A DNA stretch of 61,265 nt from CAYRCU01 sp964422865 (GTDB lineage Bacteria > Patescibacteriota > Microgenomatia > UBA8517): the NCBI GenBank assembly GCA_964422865.1, contig CAYRCU010000004.1:1-61265 (forward strand), given 5' to 3'. Both the position numbers and the translations under genes were made by a program. Under the pieces are notes generated by a model. That model saw only the letters and a list, made by a program, of their open reading frames with translations. It ran no database searches and was not told where the DNA came from. Below are positions 34,900 to 43,700 of the stretch, piece by piece. The first letter of the stretch is position 1. Each line of letters opens with the position of its first letter.

Positions 34900-35550
34900 A
34901 TGAAATTTATGTCAATTACTGGGTTTTTGGCAGCTTCGATTTTGGCTTTTTTCCCTTATTTGTTTTTTTATTGGAGAAGACTTAGGGAGGATTATGAGCA
35001 GGAAAAAATTTTTACCAGTGGGATTGTGATGTATATGTCTTGTTTGGTAGGAGGAGTTTTGGTGGGAAAGTACGCTCCTTCTTTTTTCCGAAAAAGCGAA
35101 ATTTTTGACCCCTTGGGTTTGTGGTTTTGGGGTGGTGTGGTTTTTTATTTTTTGTCGCTTTTTTGGGTTGTTTTCTATGAAAAATTAAGATTTTTTGAGG
35201 TTTTTGAGGCTTCTTCTGTGGGACTTTTGTATTTGTATCTTTTTGTTTTTGCCGTGGGTTTTGTTTTGCTGGGTGACGCGAGGGTTTTGGTTGGTTCTTT
35301 GGCTGTGGTTTTGCTGATAGGTGTTTTTTATGTTTTGGATATGAAGTATAAGGGGTTTTCCTGGTATAAGTCCGGGAGAGTGGGCTTTTCGGGATTAACT
35401 ACTTTGGGGATGATGTTTCTTTTTCGTACTGTTGTTGCGGTAATAAATATTCCTATGATATCCTTTGTAGGAAAAATGGATGCTGTGATGTCTGGGGCTT
35501 TGGCGTTTTTGTTGTTTTTTTCGGTGTTTAATTTGTCTGAATTGCTATAG
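34900..35550 (+). CDS. Polytopic membrane protein, unknown
   Basis: 216 residues, six or seven membrane helices, with a charged loop after the first (YWRRLREDYEQEKIF). The pattern resembles the Lgt-like or phosphatidate-type membrane enzymes only loosely, so I give no function. Followed by a DksA-like gene after 2 bases. Confidence 0.6.
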   Translation: MKFMSITGFLAASILAFFPYLFFYWRRLREDYEQEKIFTSGIVMYMSCLVGGVLVGKYAPSFFRKSEIFDPLGLWFWGGVVFYFLSLFWVVFYEKLRFFEVFEASSVGLLYLYLFVFAVGFVLLGDARVLVGSLAVVLLIGVFYVLDMKYKGFSWYKSGRVGFSGLTTLGMMFLFRTVVAVINIPMISFVGKMDAVMSGALAFLLFFSVFNLSELL

Positions 35551-35552
35551 AG

Positions 35553-36011
35553 ATGAAAAAGAAAACTGTAACAAGAAAAAAGACGATGAGTGTAAAGAGG
35601 AGGGGTGTTGAAAGTGTTCGTGCTGTGGGAAAAGTTGCAAGCAGCACTTTTACTTATCCGGTTAGGCTGGTGAAGCCTGTTTCTATGTTTTTGAAGGATC
35701 AGTTGAAGAGACTTGAGAGAAGAAAGAAAAATGTGGAGGAGGATGATCCTTTTGTGAACTCTGATAGATTTGTGGATAACGCAGCGCCTGATGCGGATGC
35801 GGAAGAGCAATTCGGGCATGCAAGGACTTCTGCGGTAAAGAAGCAGCTTGAGGCGAAAATTAAGCAAACGAAAAGGGCTTTGAAGAGAATTAAAAAGGGA
35901 AAGTATGGGATTTGCGAGAAGTGCGGTAAGATGATTGACACTGACAGACTGAAGATTTATCCGGAGGCTACACTTTGTGTTAAGTGTGAAAGAGAGAGAA
36001 ACAGGAAGTGA
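35553..36011 (+). CDS. DksA/TraR-type zinc-finger protein
   Basis: 152 residues. The C-terminus has the C4 zinc finger of DksA/TraR (YGICEKCGKMI ... ATLCVKCERERN) after a coiled-coil region (QLEAKIKQTKRALKRIKKG). The N-terminal 60 residues are an unusual basic extension. DksA relatives bind RNA polymerase and modulate transcription; the acidic tip (DxxDxA) is not evident, so the effect may differ. GTGA overlap with the next gene. Confidence 0.8.
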   Translation: MKKKTVTRKKTMSVKRRGVESVRAVGKVASSTFTYPVRLVKPVSMFLKDQLKRLERRKKNVEEDDPFVNSDRFVDNAAPDADAEEQFGHARTSAVKKQLEAKIKQTKRALKRIKKGKYGICEKCGKMIDTDRLKIYPEATLCVKCERERNRK

Positions 36012-36727
36012 ATGATAGTTTTCCCGAGATTATTTTTGAAGATGACTACTTGTTGATTTTAAGTAAGCCCAGCGGGTGGATTGTGAATGATGCTTCTACT
36101 GTGGGGGAGACACCGACTATTCAGGCGTGGCTTTCTGGTAAGCATGATTTTTTGATATCGAAGTCAAGGGAGTTTAGAAGCGGCATTGTTCACAGGCTTG
36201 ATAAAGAGACCAGTGGGGTGTTGGTTGTGGCGAAAAACAAGCGGGTATTTGTCGAGCTTCAAAGGCAGTTTAAAGAGAGGGAGGTTAAAAAGAAATATTT
36301 AGCTTTGGTGCACGGGAGGGTAGTGCCCAGGGAGGGAAGCGTGAGTGTTCCTGTGGGGAGACTGCCTTGGAACAGAGAGAGGTTTGGGGTTTTACCCGGT
36401 GGGAGGCCTTCTCTTACGCGGTACAAGGTTACAGGTGATTACAGAAGGGGAGAGGAGAAGTTTAGCTTGATAGAGCTTTTTCCTGAAACCGGCAGGACGC
36501 ATCAGATTAGGATTCACATGAAGTACTTGGGACATCCATTAGTTTCTGACAGCTTTTATGCGGGGAGAAAGACCGCAAGGAGAGACAGAATTTGGTGTCC
36601 CAGGCTTTTTTTGCATGCCAGCGAGATTGTAATCGGGCATCCTCAGGACGGAAGAAAAATAAATGTTAAGGCGAAACTGCCCGGTGACCTTCAATCGGTT
36701 GTTGATAAACTTGAGCCTGTGGTTTAA
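36008..36727 (+). CDS. RluA-family pseudouridine synthase
   Basis: 239 residues. The catalytic box IVHRLDKETSGVLVV with its Asp, GRTHQIRIHM and the LFLHA motif are the RluA signature. There is no S4 domain. GTG start overlaps the upstream stop as GTGA. Target rRNA or tRNA uridine unknown. Confidence 0.92.
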   Translation: MNDSFPEIIFEDDYLLILSKPSGWIVNDASTVGETPTIQAWLSGKHDFLISKSREFRSGIVHRLDKETSGVLVVAKNKRVFVELQRQFKEREVKKKYLALVHGRVVPREGSVSVPVGRLPWNRERFGVLPGGRPSLTRYKVTGDYRRGEEKFSLIELFPETGRTHQIRIHMKYLGHPLVSDSFYAGRKTARRDRIWCPRLFLHASEIVIGHPQDGRKINVKAKLPGDLQSVVDKLEPVV

Positions 36728-36732
36728 AAAAC

Positions 36733-36761
36733 TTGCTCGTTTTGCGCTTTCAGCGTAAACT
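36733..36761 (+). promoter_or_regulatory. Promoter of the CPA2 gene (leaderless)
   Basis: TTGCTC (36733-36738), 17-base spacer, TAAACT (36756-36761), 6 bases to GTG 36768. Confidence 0.6.
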
Positions 36762-36767
36762 TTTTTA

Positions 36768-38471
36768 GTGCAGGGTGAAGTAATACAGAGTTTGTTTTTT
36801 GTTTTAGTTTTGGCTTTAGTTGGTGGTTTTGCGGCCAGGTTGGTGAAAATTCCCGTCCTGGTTGGTTATTTGGTTGTTGGGATATTGGGGAGCTTGTTTT
36901 TTTCTCAAGATGGGATTGTTGTCGAGCTTTCTGAGATTGGGATGATTCTTCTTTTATTTTCTGTTGGGCTTGAGTTGTCGCTTTCAAAGCTTTCTCGGGT
37001 TGGCGGAGTGGCCGTGGTGGGGGCGATATTTCAGATGCTAATTGTCGGCAGTATATCTTTTTTGTTTTTGATATTGCTTGGGTTTGAGACGAATGTCTCT
37101 TTGGTTTTATCAAGCGGGTTTTCTTTGTCTTCTACTGCTGTCGTAGTCAAAATGCTTGAGGAGAGAGCTGAAACGGAATCGATCCATGGAGAGATAATGG
37201 TGGGTTGGCTTTTGACTCAGGATTTGGCGGTGGTCCCTATAATTTCTCTTATACCGGTTCTTTTGGCTGAGGGGGGAGGGGGTAGTTGGTTAAGTGTAGC
37301 CGGGAGCAGTCTTTTGATTTCGACTTTTATTCTTTCTTCCGTATTTTTTTTGGGGAGACTGGTTGCTCCTTTTTTGATTCACACGATAGCGTCGTCTAAT
37401 TCTCGGGAATTGATGGTGTTGGGTGGGGTCAGTTTGGCCTTGGGTACGGCGTATTTGGTTTCTTCTTTTGGGATTAGTGCTGCACTGGGTGCTTTTTTGG
37501 CGGGAGTGGTTTTGAGTGAGACTCAAGAGAATCATGCGGTTCTTGCTGAGACGCGGCCACTACGGGACTTGTTTGTTATTTTATTTTTTGTGACTTTGGG
37601 GATAATGGTTACGCCGAGTTTTTTGATTTCTCACCTTTTTGTAATCTTAGGGTTGGTGGTGTTTGTTTTGGTTTTGAAATTTGTGGTGGTTTATTTGGTG
37701 ATGTTGCTTTTGGGATATAGGGGCAAGGTTGTTTTGGCTACTTCTTTGGGGCTTTCCGAGATTGGTGAGTTTTCTTTTGTGATACTTATGTTAGGGAGAG
37801 AGGTGGGGATACTTAACGCGGAGACTACTTCTTTGGGTGTTTCTGTGGCTCTTATAACTCTTCTTATATCTCCGTTTTTGTTTAAATCTACGGGAGTAGT
37901 ATGGAGAAGGGTGAAGAAGCTTTCTAAGCTTATAGGACTTGAGGGCTTGTTGGTAGGAAAGAGGAATGTTTTTAGAGTGGAGGGAGAAGGAAAATATAAA
38001 AATCATGTAATAATTTGCGGATATGGAAGAATGGGGCGATGGGTGGGAAATGCACTTGAGGAGATTGGGGCTCCCTTTGTGGTTGTTGATTACAGTCAAA
38101 AGGTTATTCATGAAGCTCGAATGAGAGGGATTCCTGTTGTATATGGTGACCCCGCTGAGCCATCGGTTTTGGTGGAAGCTGGTTTAACGAGGGCACGTGC
38201 TTTGATTGTTGCGATTCCGGATCGTATTACTCAGGAGGAAGTGGTTGCTTATTGTCAGACGGTGGCTCCTACCTTGAAGGTTTTTGCAAGAGCACATCTT
38301 GATGAGGATGTTAAGAGACTTTCACGGTTGAAGGTAGAGAGGGTGGTTCAGCCCGAATTTGAAGCTTCGCTTTCTGTTGTGAAGGATGTTTTGAGATTGA
38401 TGGGGAAAGATAAGGATGAGGTTTCAAAAGAGCTAAAAAAGCTTAAGCGGCTGCATACTGTTTCATTGTGA
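36768..38471 (+). CDS. CPA2-type cation:proton antiporter with TrkA-N domain (KefB-like)
   Basis: 567 residues. About 12 membrane helices of the CPA2 exchanger family (residues 1-375), with LSSTAVVVKML and GISAALGAFLAGVVLSE-type segments in place, then a cytosolic TrkA-N/RCK domain with Rossmann motif VIICGYGRMGRWVG (about 405-420). Exchanges K+ or Na+ for H+, controlled by a nucleotide bound to the RCK part. There is no TrkA-C domain. GTG start from the promoter. Confidence 0.9.
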   Translation: MQGEVIQSLFFVLVLALVGGFAARLVKIPVLVGYLVVGILGSLFFSQDGIVVELSEIGMILLLFSVGLELSLSKLSRVGGVAVVGAIFQMLIVGSISFLFLILLGFETNVSLVLSSGFSLSSTAVVVKMLEERAETESIHGEIMVGWLLTQDLAVVPIISLIPVLLAEGGGGSWLSVAGSSLLISTFILSSVFFLGRLVAPFLIHTIASSNSRELMVLGGVSLALGTAYLVSSFGISAALGAFLAGVVLSETQENHAVLAETRPLRDLFVILFFVTLGIMVTPSFLISHLFVILGLVVFVLVLKFVVVYLVMLLLGYRGKVVLATSLGLSEIGEFSFVILMLGREVGILNAETTSLGVSVALITLLISPFLFKSTGVVWRRVKKLSKLIGLEGLLVGKRNVFRVEGEGKYKNHVIICGYGRMGRWVGNALEEIGAPFVVVDYSQKVIHEARMRGIPVVYGDPAEPSVLVEAGLTRARALIVAIPDRITQEEVVAYCQTVAPTLKVFARAHLDEDVKRLSRLKVERVVQPEFEASLSVVKDVLRLMGKDKDEVSKELKKLKRLHTVSL

Positions 38472-39361
38472 TGAGAGGCAACGAAAGAATTGCTCTGAGA
38501 AGGAAATACGGGGTATTTTTGGTTATTTTCCTTTTGGTCTTTTGGGTTTTTAGCAAAAAAACCTTATGGGACGGCCAGAGAAGAGTGACTTTGGTTGTGC
38601 CAATGAGTGACAGCAGTGTCTCGTTGGTTGTGTTTGACCCTTCGGATTTTTTAATAACAGTTATAAGTATTCCTTCCAATACAAGGATCGCAGTTCCTTA
38701 TGGGATGGGGGAGTGGCCCTTGCGGAGTGTATGGGAGTTGGGGGAACAGGAGGGTTATGGGGGAGAGTTTTTGATGAATGGGGTGATGAAGACTTTTAGG
38801 TTGCCTGTTGATTTTTGGGTAAGTCGGGAAGGGGAAGGCTTTGCCACCGGAAAGGTGAGATCTGTCTTGCAAGCGGTACTTGTGCCGTACGGGACTAATA
38901 TGACATACAAAGAAAAAATATTGCTTGGCATTTTTTCTTTGAGGGTGAGTGATAGCTCAAGAGTGATGATTGATTTAAGGGAGACGGGGGGAATAGAGAA
39001 GGTGTCGGTAGGTGGAGAGGAAGCTTATTTGGTGCGAGAAAGTGTCCCGGGTAAGTTGGTTAGGCTTTTTTCTTTGAGGAACGTATTAAATGAGGGGGCT
39101 TTGGTTGGACTTGTTGATGCCTCCGATGGGGGTGTTGAACGTGGGGTTCTGGCGGATTTGATTGAGCACGTGGGTGCGAAGGTTGTTTCTGTAGATAGTG
39201 TGGAATTGCAGGAGGATTTGGATTGTATCGTAAGATTCAGAAAGAAGATAACTTCAATGGAGCTCGCCAGGCTTTTTTCGTGTGAATTGAGGGACGGAGA
39301 ACCTGAGGGAAATGTGGATGTAGAACTTCAGTTTGGAGGTAAGTTTAAGGCTCGCTGGTGA
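38471..39361 (+). CDS. Membrane-anchored protein with degenerate LytR-CpsA-Psr-like and LytR_C-like domains
   Basis: 296 residues. Membrane anchor (about 13-30); then a domain like LCP ligases: SLVVFDPSDFLITVISIPSNTRI, and a region FLMNGVMKTFRLPVDFWVSREG. The C-terminal part with NVLNEGALVGLVDASDGG... is like the LytR_C domain. The arginines that bind the polyprenyl phosphate are not evident, so enzymatic transfer is doubtful. ATG 38471 overlaps the antiporter stop by one base. GTG 38468 is the alternative. Confidence 0.55.
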   Translation: MRGNERIALRRKYGVFLVIFLLVFWVFSKKTLWDGQRRVTLVVPMSDSSVSLVVFDPSDFLITVISIPSNTRIAVPYGMGEWPLRSVWELGEQEGYGGEFLMNGVMKTFRLPVDFWVSREGEGFATGKVRSVLQAVLVPYGTNMTYKEKILLGIFSLRVSDSSRVMIDLRETGGIEKVSVGGEEAYLVRESVPGKLVRLFSLRNVLNEGALVGLVDASDGGVERGVLADLIEHVGAKVVSVDSVELQEDLDCIVRFRKKITSMELARLFSCELRDGEPEGNVDVELQFGGKFKARW

Positions 39362-39914
39362 CTTTTAGAAATACCTCCACCTTGCTTTTGGATGAACATT
39401 TTATGAAGCCTTTTAACCCTTTTCCGCTTTTTGTCAGTGTAATTAGGTTTGCTGCGACATTGTCGGGAATTCTTCCTATATGTTTTCCGTCTGAGTTTGT
39501 GATTGATGCTTTGTGTTTGCCGAGTTTTAGATTAATGGGCTCACCGATACAAAGGGAAAGCAGGATTTTTGCGTCTCCTAGGTGAATGAGTTTTATGGTT
39601 TTGGTTCTTCCCGGTTCTTCAATGAAGGAGATTGTTTTTGGTGGGTTATTGACCGGAGTGATTCTCGTTGTGCTGGAGTACTTCTCCAAACACTTAAAGG
39701 CAATTTGATTTAAAGGGTCGATTTTTATTGCTTTTTTTGCCAAAAGCACGGCTTTTTTTTGGTTTCCTGTCTCATGATATGCTCGTGAGAGTCTGTTGAT
39801 GGCATCTATGTCTTTAGGTTTCTTTTTGAGAATTTTTAGGTTTGTTGTAATTGCTTCTTTCCAGTTTCCTGAAAGGGCTTGGTCAATTGCTTTGCGGGAC
39901 AGGTTGTTGGCCAT
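39345..39914 (-). CDS. TPR protein with C-terminal beta domain
   Basis: 189 residues. Two tetratricopeptide repeats (KEAITTNLKILKKKPKDIDAI and on, about residues 15-75), then a beta-rich domain with KLGKHKASITNSDGKHIGRIPD, which looks like a small DNA- or protein-binding fold. The ATG at 39914 was chosen by the promoter. The gene overlaps the convergent upstream neighbour by 17 bases. Likely a scaffold; function unknown. Confidence 0.65.
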   Translation of the reverse strand: MANNLSRKAIDQALSGNWKEAITTNLKILKKKPKDIDAINRLSRAYHETGNQKKAVLLAKKAIKIDPLNQIAFKCLEKYSSTTRITPVNNPPKTISFIEEPGRTKTIKLIHLGDAKILLSLCIGEPINLKLGKHKASITNSDGKHIGRIPDNVAANLITLTKSGKGLKGFIKCSSKSKVEVFLKVTSEP

Positions 39915-39922
39915 TTTTAATG

Positions 39923-39950
39923 AGTATAGATTGGGGGAGAGTGTTGTCAA
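39923..39950 (-). promoter_or_regulatory. Promoter of the TPR gene (leaderless)
   Basis: Minus strand TTGACA (39945-39950), 16-base spacer, TATACT (39923-39928), 8 bases to ATG 39914. Confidence 0.7.
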
Positions 39951-39960
39951 GGGTGTTTGG

Positions 39961-39966
39961 TATAAT
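39961..39966 (+). promoter_or_regulatory. Extended -10 box of yebC (leaderless)
   Basis: TGG-TATAAT ends 6 bases before ATG 39973. Confidence 0.65.
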
Positions 39967-39972
39967 ATACGT

Positions 39973-40683
39973 ATGAGTGGACACAGTAAATGGTCGACAA
40001 TAAGGCGGAAGAAGGAAGTAAAGGACATTTCCAGAGGAAAGGTTTTTTCGAAGCTTTCCAAGGCGATCTTTGTTGCGGTAAGAACAGGTGGAGGGGCTGA
40101 TGTCAGTTCTAACTATAAGCTTCGTGTGGCGATTGATGCTGCGAGGGCCGCGAATATGCCAAAGGAAAATATTGAAAGGGCAATTTCTAAGGGAAGTGGA
40201 GCGGGGGAGCATATTGAAGAGGTGGTATATGAGGGATTTGGCCCTGGGAAAGTGGGGATCTTAGTTGAGACAGCTACTGATAACAGGAACAGAACGGCGC
40301 AAGAAATGAAGGGGCTTTTTGAAAAGATGGGGGGGAGCCTTGGAGGGCCGGGATCCGTGATTCATAATTTTGAGAGCAAGGGATATATATTAGTGGAGCC
40401 CGTGGGAGACGTGGATGAAGATATACTGGCACTTATTGATCTTGGAGTGGAAGATGTCTCGAGTGAGAATGGAAACATAGTCGTATGGGTTCCCGCTGAG
40501 GATTTGAATAAGTTTGTTGGGAAGATTGAGAGTGTTGGATTTAGGGTGAAAGAGACGCAACTGGTTAAGAGACCATTGGCTAAGATTTCTTTAAGTGAGA
40601 AAGATGAAGAGAGATTGATGAAGATAGTTTCAAACTTAAGAGAACACGACGACGTTCAGAGAGTTTTTCACAATGCTCAGTAA
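39973..40683 (+). CDS. yebC: YebC/PmpR-family regulator
   Basis: 236 residues. Starts MSGHSKWSTIRRKK, the universal YebC N-terminus, with ANMPKENIERAI and NRNRTAQEM. YebC proteins were first called transcription regulators; recent work also links them to translation of proline-rich stretches, which would fit the presence of efp. Frame upstream to 39796 is not coding because it crosses the divergent promoters. Confidence 0.93.
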   Translation: MSGHSKWSTIRRKKEVKDISRGKVFSKLSKAIFVAVRTGGGADVSSNYKLRVAIDAARAANMPKENIERAISKGSGAGEHIEEVVYEGFGPGKVGILVETATDNRNRTAQEMKGLFEKMGGSLGGPGSVIHNFESKGYILVEPVGDVDEDILALIDLGVEDVSSENGNIVVWVPAEDLNKFVGKIESVGFRVKETQLVKRPLAKISLSEKDEERLMKIVSNLREHDDVQRVFHNAQ

Positions 40684-41446
40684 AAGAGTCAGATTTATTA
40701 TTTCTTCGGTGTTTTTGAGTCTTGGTTTTATTGGGATTGGTTTTTTGGAGGATCGGTTGAGAATGATTGGAATAGTTGTATTGAGTTTTGGGACTTTGCT
40801 TTTTTCTGTTTGGTCTTTATGGGAGGGATTAGGGTTTAATGCTACTCTTTTGGCCTTGATTTTGCCGATTTCCTTTACATTGGGGGTAGGATTGTTTTGG
40901 TTTCTTTTGCCTTCAAGCCTTTTGGCTCGGCTTCCCGTGGTCTTGGTGTATGGGGTGGGAACGTATGCATTGGGTTCTACGATGAACATTTTTACGGTTT
41001 CTGCTGTTCGAAACATTGCACTTGTGCGGGCCGCTAAGGGGGTTGGTTTTGTGGCCACTTTGTTTGTGATGTTTCTTCTTTTTGATGCTATTCTTTCTTT
41101 GAGAACTTCCGTATCGATTCTTTTTGGATTAGTGTTTATTGTATCTTTTCCTTTGCTTTTGCAAGGACTTTGGATGAGCAAGTTGAGTTTGAAATTGTCC
41201 GGGGATGTTTTGATATTTTCTCTGGTTTTTTCTTATAGCTTGAGTCTTTTGTCCGTTGTTATGTATTTTTGGCCGGTGAGTGTGGTTGTGGGAAGTTTGT
41301 TTTTGACGGTTGGGGCATATGAGTTGTTGGGTTTAGGTCAGGTTGAGCTTGAAGGGAGGCTTTTTAAACGGACAGTGAGAGAATATTTGACGGTTGGTGT
41401 GATGGTTTTTCTGTCGATGCTTTTTGCAACCAGCTGGCGGGGCTAG
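40673..41446 (+). CDS. Polytopic membrane protein, unknown
   Basis: 257 residues, about eight membrane helices, with very short loops. It overlaps yebC by 11 bases. The pattern does not call any transporter or enzyme family to mind. Codon use is as in the neighbours. Confidence 0.55.
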   Translation: MLSKRVRFIISSVFLSLGFIGIGFLEDRLRMIGIVVLSFGTLLFSVWSLWEGLGFNATLLALILPISFTLGVGLFWFLLPSSLLARLPVVLVYGVGTYALGSTMNIFTVSAVRNIALVRAAKGVGFVATLFVMFLLFDAILSLRTSVSILFGLVFIVSFPLLLQGLWMSKLSLKLSGDVLIFSLVFSYSLSLLSVVMYFWPVSVVVGSLFLTVGAYELLGLGQVELEGRLFKRTVREYLTVGVMVFLSMLFATSWRG

Positions 41447-42198
41447 ATTTTTTTTATGGACAGGTCAAGGTGGGGGAGAGAGGTGGCGCTACATCCTATA
41501 ATGTTATAGGATGTTTTAACAGGATTGTTTTCATGATTTCACAAAATGTTTTCACGGTTTGTAATGGTTTGATATAGTTGCTGATCTGTAGTGTGGATAA
41601 CTTTAGTGTAGTGTTTTTTCCAATTGTTTTATATTTCTACTTAACTAACTACAAATGACGGTGGTGTTATTGGTGTTTGTTTTGGTTGTATTCTCCGGAA
41701 TGAGCGTGTCTTGGTATATTGTCGTACAATATAACTTTTACGACGTAAAGCAAAATGGTTGGAGTGGAGAGGTGTTAATTATGAATTGTATATGGAACTG
41801 GGATCTGGATATACTTTTATAAGTATAGGAAAGTGGCTAAATACTACATTTTTAAAGTTGTCTACCAATTTCATTTATCCGAACAAAGGCCGAAGAAAAA
41901 TATTGTTGTTTACACGGCAGGTGCGTGAAAACCCCGTATTATTGGGGCGAATTCAAACAACCATTTTTATGTGAGATGATATATACGTTGTCTTTTTGTC
42001 TAGAGTGCCTTTAGAATTGATTTGGTGAAGGGCTTTATTGTGTATAAAACGGCACTCCGGCTTTTTGGTATCTAAATTGGAAAATTAATAATGAATATCC
42101 AAGGTTGCACCGGATCAGAGTTCATGGTGGTTATAGAGACATGAGTCATACTATGGATTTTTTGTTGTGCAGATATGATTTGTTGGTGTCGCACAATG
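41447..42198. other. Long region without a recognisable gene
   Basis: About 0.75 kb, A+T-rich, and far longer than any other gap here. Holds a hairpin (41491-41514), one perfect DnaA box in reverse (TGTGGATAA, 41592-41600), a palindrome (TATATTGT-CGT-ACAATATA, 41715-41733) and no convincing reading frame. No tmRNA, RNase P or SRP RNA motif was found. May contain decayed sequence or an unlisted RNA. Confidence 0.45.
41491..41518 (+). terminator. Intrinsic terminator after the 40673 gene
   Basis: ACATCCTATAA-TG-TTATAGGATGT, a perfect 11-base-pair inverted repeat followed by TTTT. Confidence 0.55.
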
Positions 42199-42227
42199 TT
42201 GACTCCCCCTCTTTTTTTAGGTAGAGT
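42199..42227 (+). promoter_or_regulatory. Promoter of the tyrosine recombinase (leaderless)
   Basis: TTGACT (42199-42204), 17-base spacer, TAGAGT (42222-42227), 7 bases to GTG 42235. It makes GTG 42235 the likely start. Confidence 0.6.
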
Positions 42228-42234
42228 GGAGTTG

Positions 42235-43206
42235 GTGAGACACTCAAAAAATACAGAGTTACCCTCAAAGATTGAAGATTTTTTAGAGTATTTACAAGTT
42301 GAGAAGGGTTCTTCCCCTCTTACGATTCGCAACTACAGACATTATTTGGATAGGTTTTTGGGCTGGATGGAAATGGAGGGAATCAGGCAAAGTGTGAAAG
42401 ATATTAATCCCGAGGTTGTAAGGATGTACAGAGTGTATCTTTCGAACTTGCCGGCTCGTCCGGCAAAAGTGAAAGGAAAAAATTTTTTACCTATATCTTC
42501 GAAAACTCAAGGATATCATGTGATTGCCCTGAGGAGCTTTCTTAAGTGGCTTATTAAAAATGATTATAAAGTAATGAGCCCGGACAAAATTGAGCTTCCA
42601 AGAATAAAAGAACGACAGGTTAGCTTTTTGACCGGAGAGCAAGTTGACAGGATGTTGAATGCTCCGACACTTTCCACTATTTCCGGGAAGCGTGATAAGG
42701 CAATCCTTGAGATGTTTTTTTCAACAGGACTTCGGGTAAGTGAGTTGGTGGGTATTGATCGGGATGATATAGACTTTGACAGACGAGAACTGGGTATTGT
42801 GGGTAAAGGAGGAAGAGCCAGGGTAGTGTTTTTGTCGGCTCGTGCCGCAGATTGGCTTCAAAAATATTTGGATGCAAGACATGATAAGTACTCTCCCCTA
42901 TTTATTCGTCACAGTGGAAGGGTGGGACCTGGTGTGTCGGATGAAAAGATGAGGCTTACTCCCAGGTCGGTTCAGAGAATGGTTAAAAAATATGCCAGAA
43001 AGATGAAGATCCCTGTGGAGGTTACACCACACGTCTTGAGGCATAGTTTTGCTACGGATCTTCTTATGGCGGGGGCTGATATAAGAAGTGTTCAAGAAAT
43101 GCTTGGGCACAAAAATATTGCCACAACTCAGATTTATACTCATGTGACAAATAAACAGTTAAGGGAAGTTCATGAAGCTTTTCATGGAAGAGGTGGAAAA
43201 AAGTGA
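42235..43206 (+). CDS. XerC/XerD-type tyrosine recombinase
   Basis: 323 residues. An N-terminal SAM-like DNA-binding domain (IEDFLEYLQVEKGSSPLTIRNY), then the catalytic domain with Arg (STGLRVSELVGI), Lys (VGKGGRARVV), H-x-x-R (HVLRHSFATDLL), the second His (LGHKNIATTQ) and the nucleophile Tyr (IYTHV). Size and motifs match chromosome-dimer Xer recombinases rather than phage integrases; no phage genes are near. No dif-like site was found. The GTG start is from the promoter. Confidence 0.85.
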   Translation: MRHSKNTELPSKIEDFLEYLQVEKGSSPLTIRNYRHYLDRFLGWMEMEGIRQSVKDINPEVVRMYRVYLSNLPARPAKVKGKNFLPISSKTQGYHVIALRSFLKWLIKNDYKVMSPDKIELPRIKERQVSFLTGEQVDRMLNAPTLSTISGKRDKAILEMFFSTGLRVSELVGIDRDDIDFDRRELGIVGKGGRARVVFLSARAADWLQKYLDARHDKYSPLFIRHSGRVGPGVSDEKMRLTPRSVQRMVKKYARKMKIPVEVTPHVLRHSFATDLLMAGADIRSVQEMLGHKNIATTQIYTHVTNKQLREVHEAFHGRGGKK

Positions 43207-43207
43207 A

Positions 43208-43236
43208 TTGTCTATTGATATGTATCAATATAGTAT
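43208..43236 (+). promoter_or_regulatory. Promoter with palindromic operator of the TrpR-like gene
   Basis: TTGTCT (43208-43213), 17-base spacer, TAGTAT (43231-43236), 6 bases to GTG 43243. The spacer is filled by the palindrome CTATTGATA-TG-TATCAATA (from 43212). Confidence 0.6.
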
Positions 43237-43242
43237 AAAGGT

Positions 43243-43692
43243 GTGACGCAGATTTCTCGACGAACGCTTGGTCCGAAGGTTTGGGACAGAATATATGACT
43301 TGTTTTTGGAGACTGTTTCGAGTTTCAGTGACAAGAAAAAGTTGGGGCGTTTTCTTGATGATTTTTTGACTCCTACGGAGAAGATTATGCTTTCGAAGCG
43401 ATTAGCTATTGTAGTACTTCTTTCCAAGGGACACGACTACAGATCAGTTTGTGAACTTTTAAAGGTGACTCCTACTACGGTTTCAAAGATGAGTTTGAAA
43501 GTTAGGTATTCGAATGAAGGGATAAAACCTGTTATTGGCGATATTTATAAAAAACAGGCTTTGAAGGTGCTTTGGGAAGAAATGAGGGATGTGTTTGATT
43601 TACCTACTAAGGCAACTTATAAGTCGCCTTCGAGATATAAGAGGATATATTTGCGAAGGAAGAAAGTTCAGAGATTGAAGAGTGAATTTTGA
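43243..43692 (+). CDS. TrpR/YerC-family transcription regulator
   Basis: 149 residues. The central helix-turn-helix (FLTPTEKIMLSKRLAIVVLLSKG followed by RSVCELLKVTPTTVSKMSLKV, split at about residue 72) is the TrpR/YerC family fold. The C-terminal 45 residues are basic. It is flanked on both sides by the same 19-base palindrome, the first inside its promoter, so it probably represses itself. There are no tryptophan genes in the window, and the ligand, if any, is unknown. Confidence 0.75.
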   Translation: MTQISRRTLGPKVWDRIYDLFLETVSSFSDKKKLGRFLDDFLTPTEKIMLSKRLAIVVLLSKGHDYRSVCELLKVTPTTVSKMSLKVRYSNEGIKPVIGDIYKKQALKVLWEEMRDVFDLPTKATYKSPSRYKRIYLRRKKVQRLKSEF

Positions 43693-43700
43693 ACTTCGCT

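Noticed and set aside
39796..39972. N-terminal extension of YebC
   Set aside because: It runs through two divergent promoters and the TPR gene; YebC always starts at MSGHSKW.
41491..41514. dif site for the Xer recombinase
   Set aside because: Arms do not match the dif consensus and the centre is 2 rather than 6 bases; a terminator explains it.
41759..41974. 71-residue reading frame in the gene-free region
   Set aside because: No start signal, codon use unlike the neighbours and no recognisable motif.
41447..42198. Replication origin
   Set aside because: Only one perfect DnaA box, no dnaA or dnaN next to it, and no visible skew change.
42235..43206. Prophage or integrative element integrase
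   Set aside because: Length and motifs fit Xer, and no phage, relaxase or attachment-site features are next to it; the tRNA is 8 kb away.
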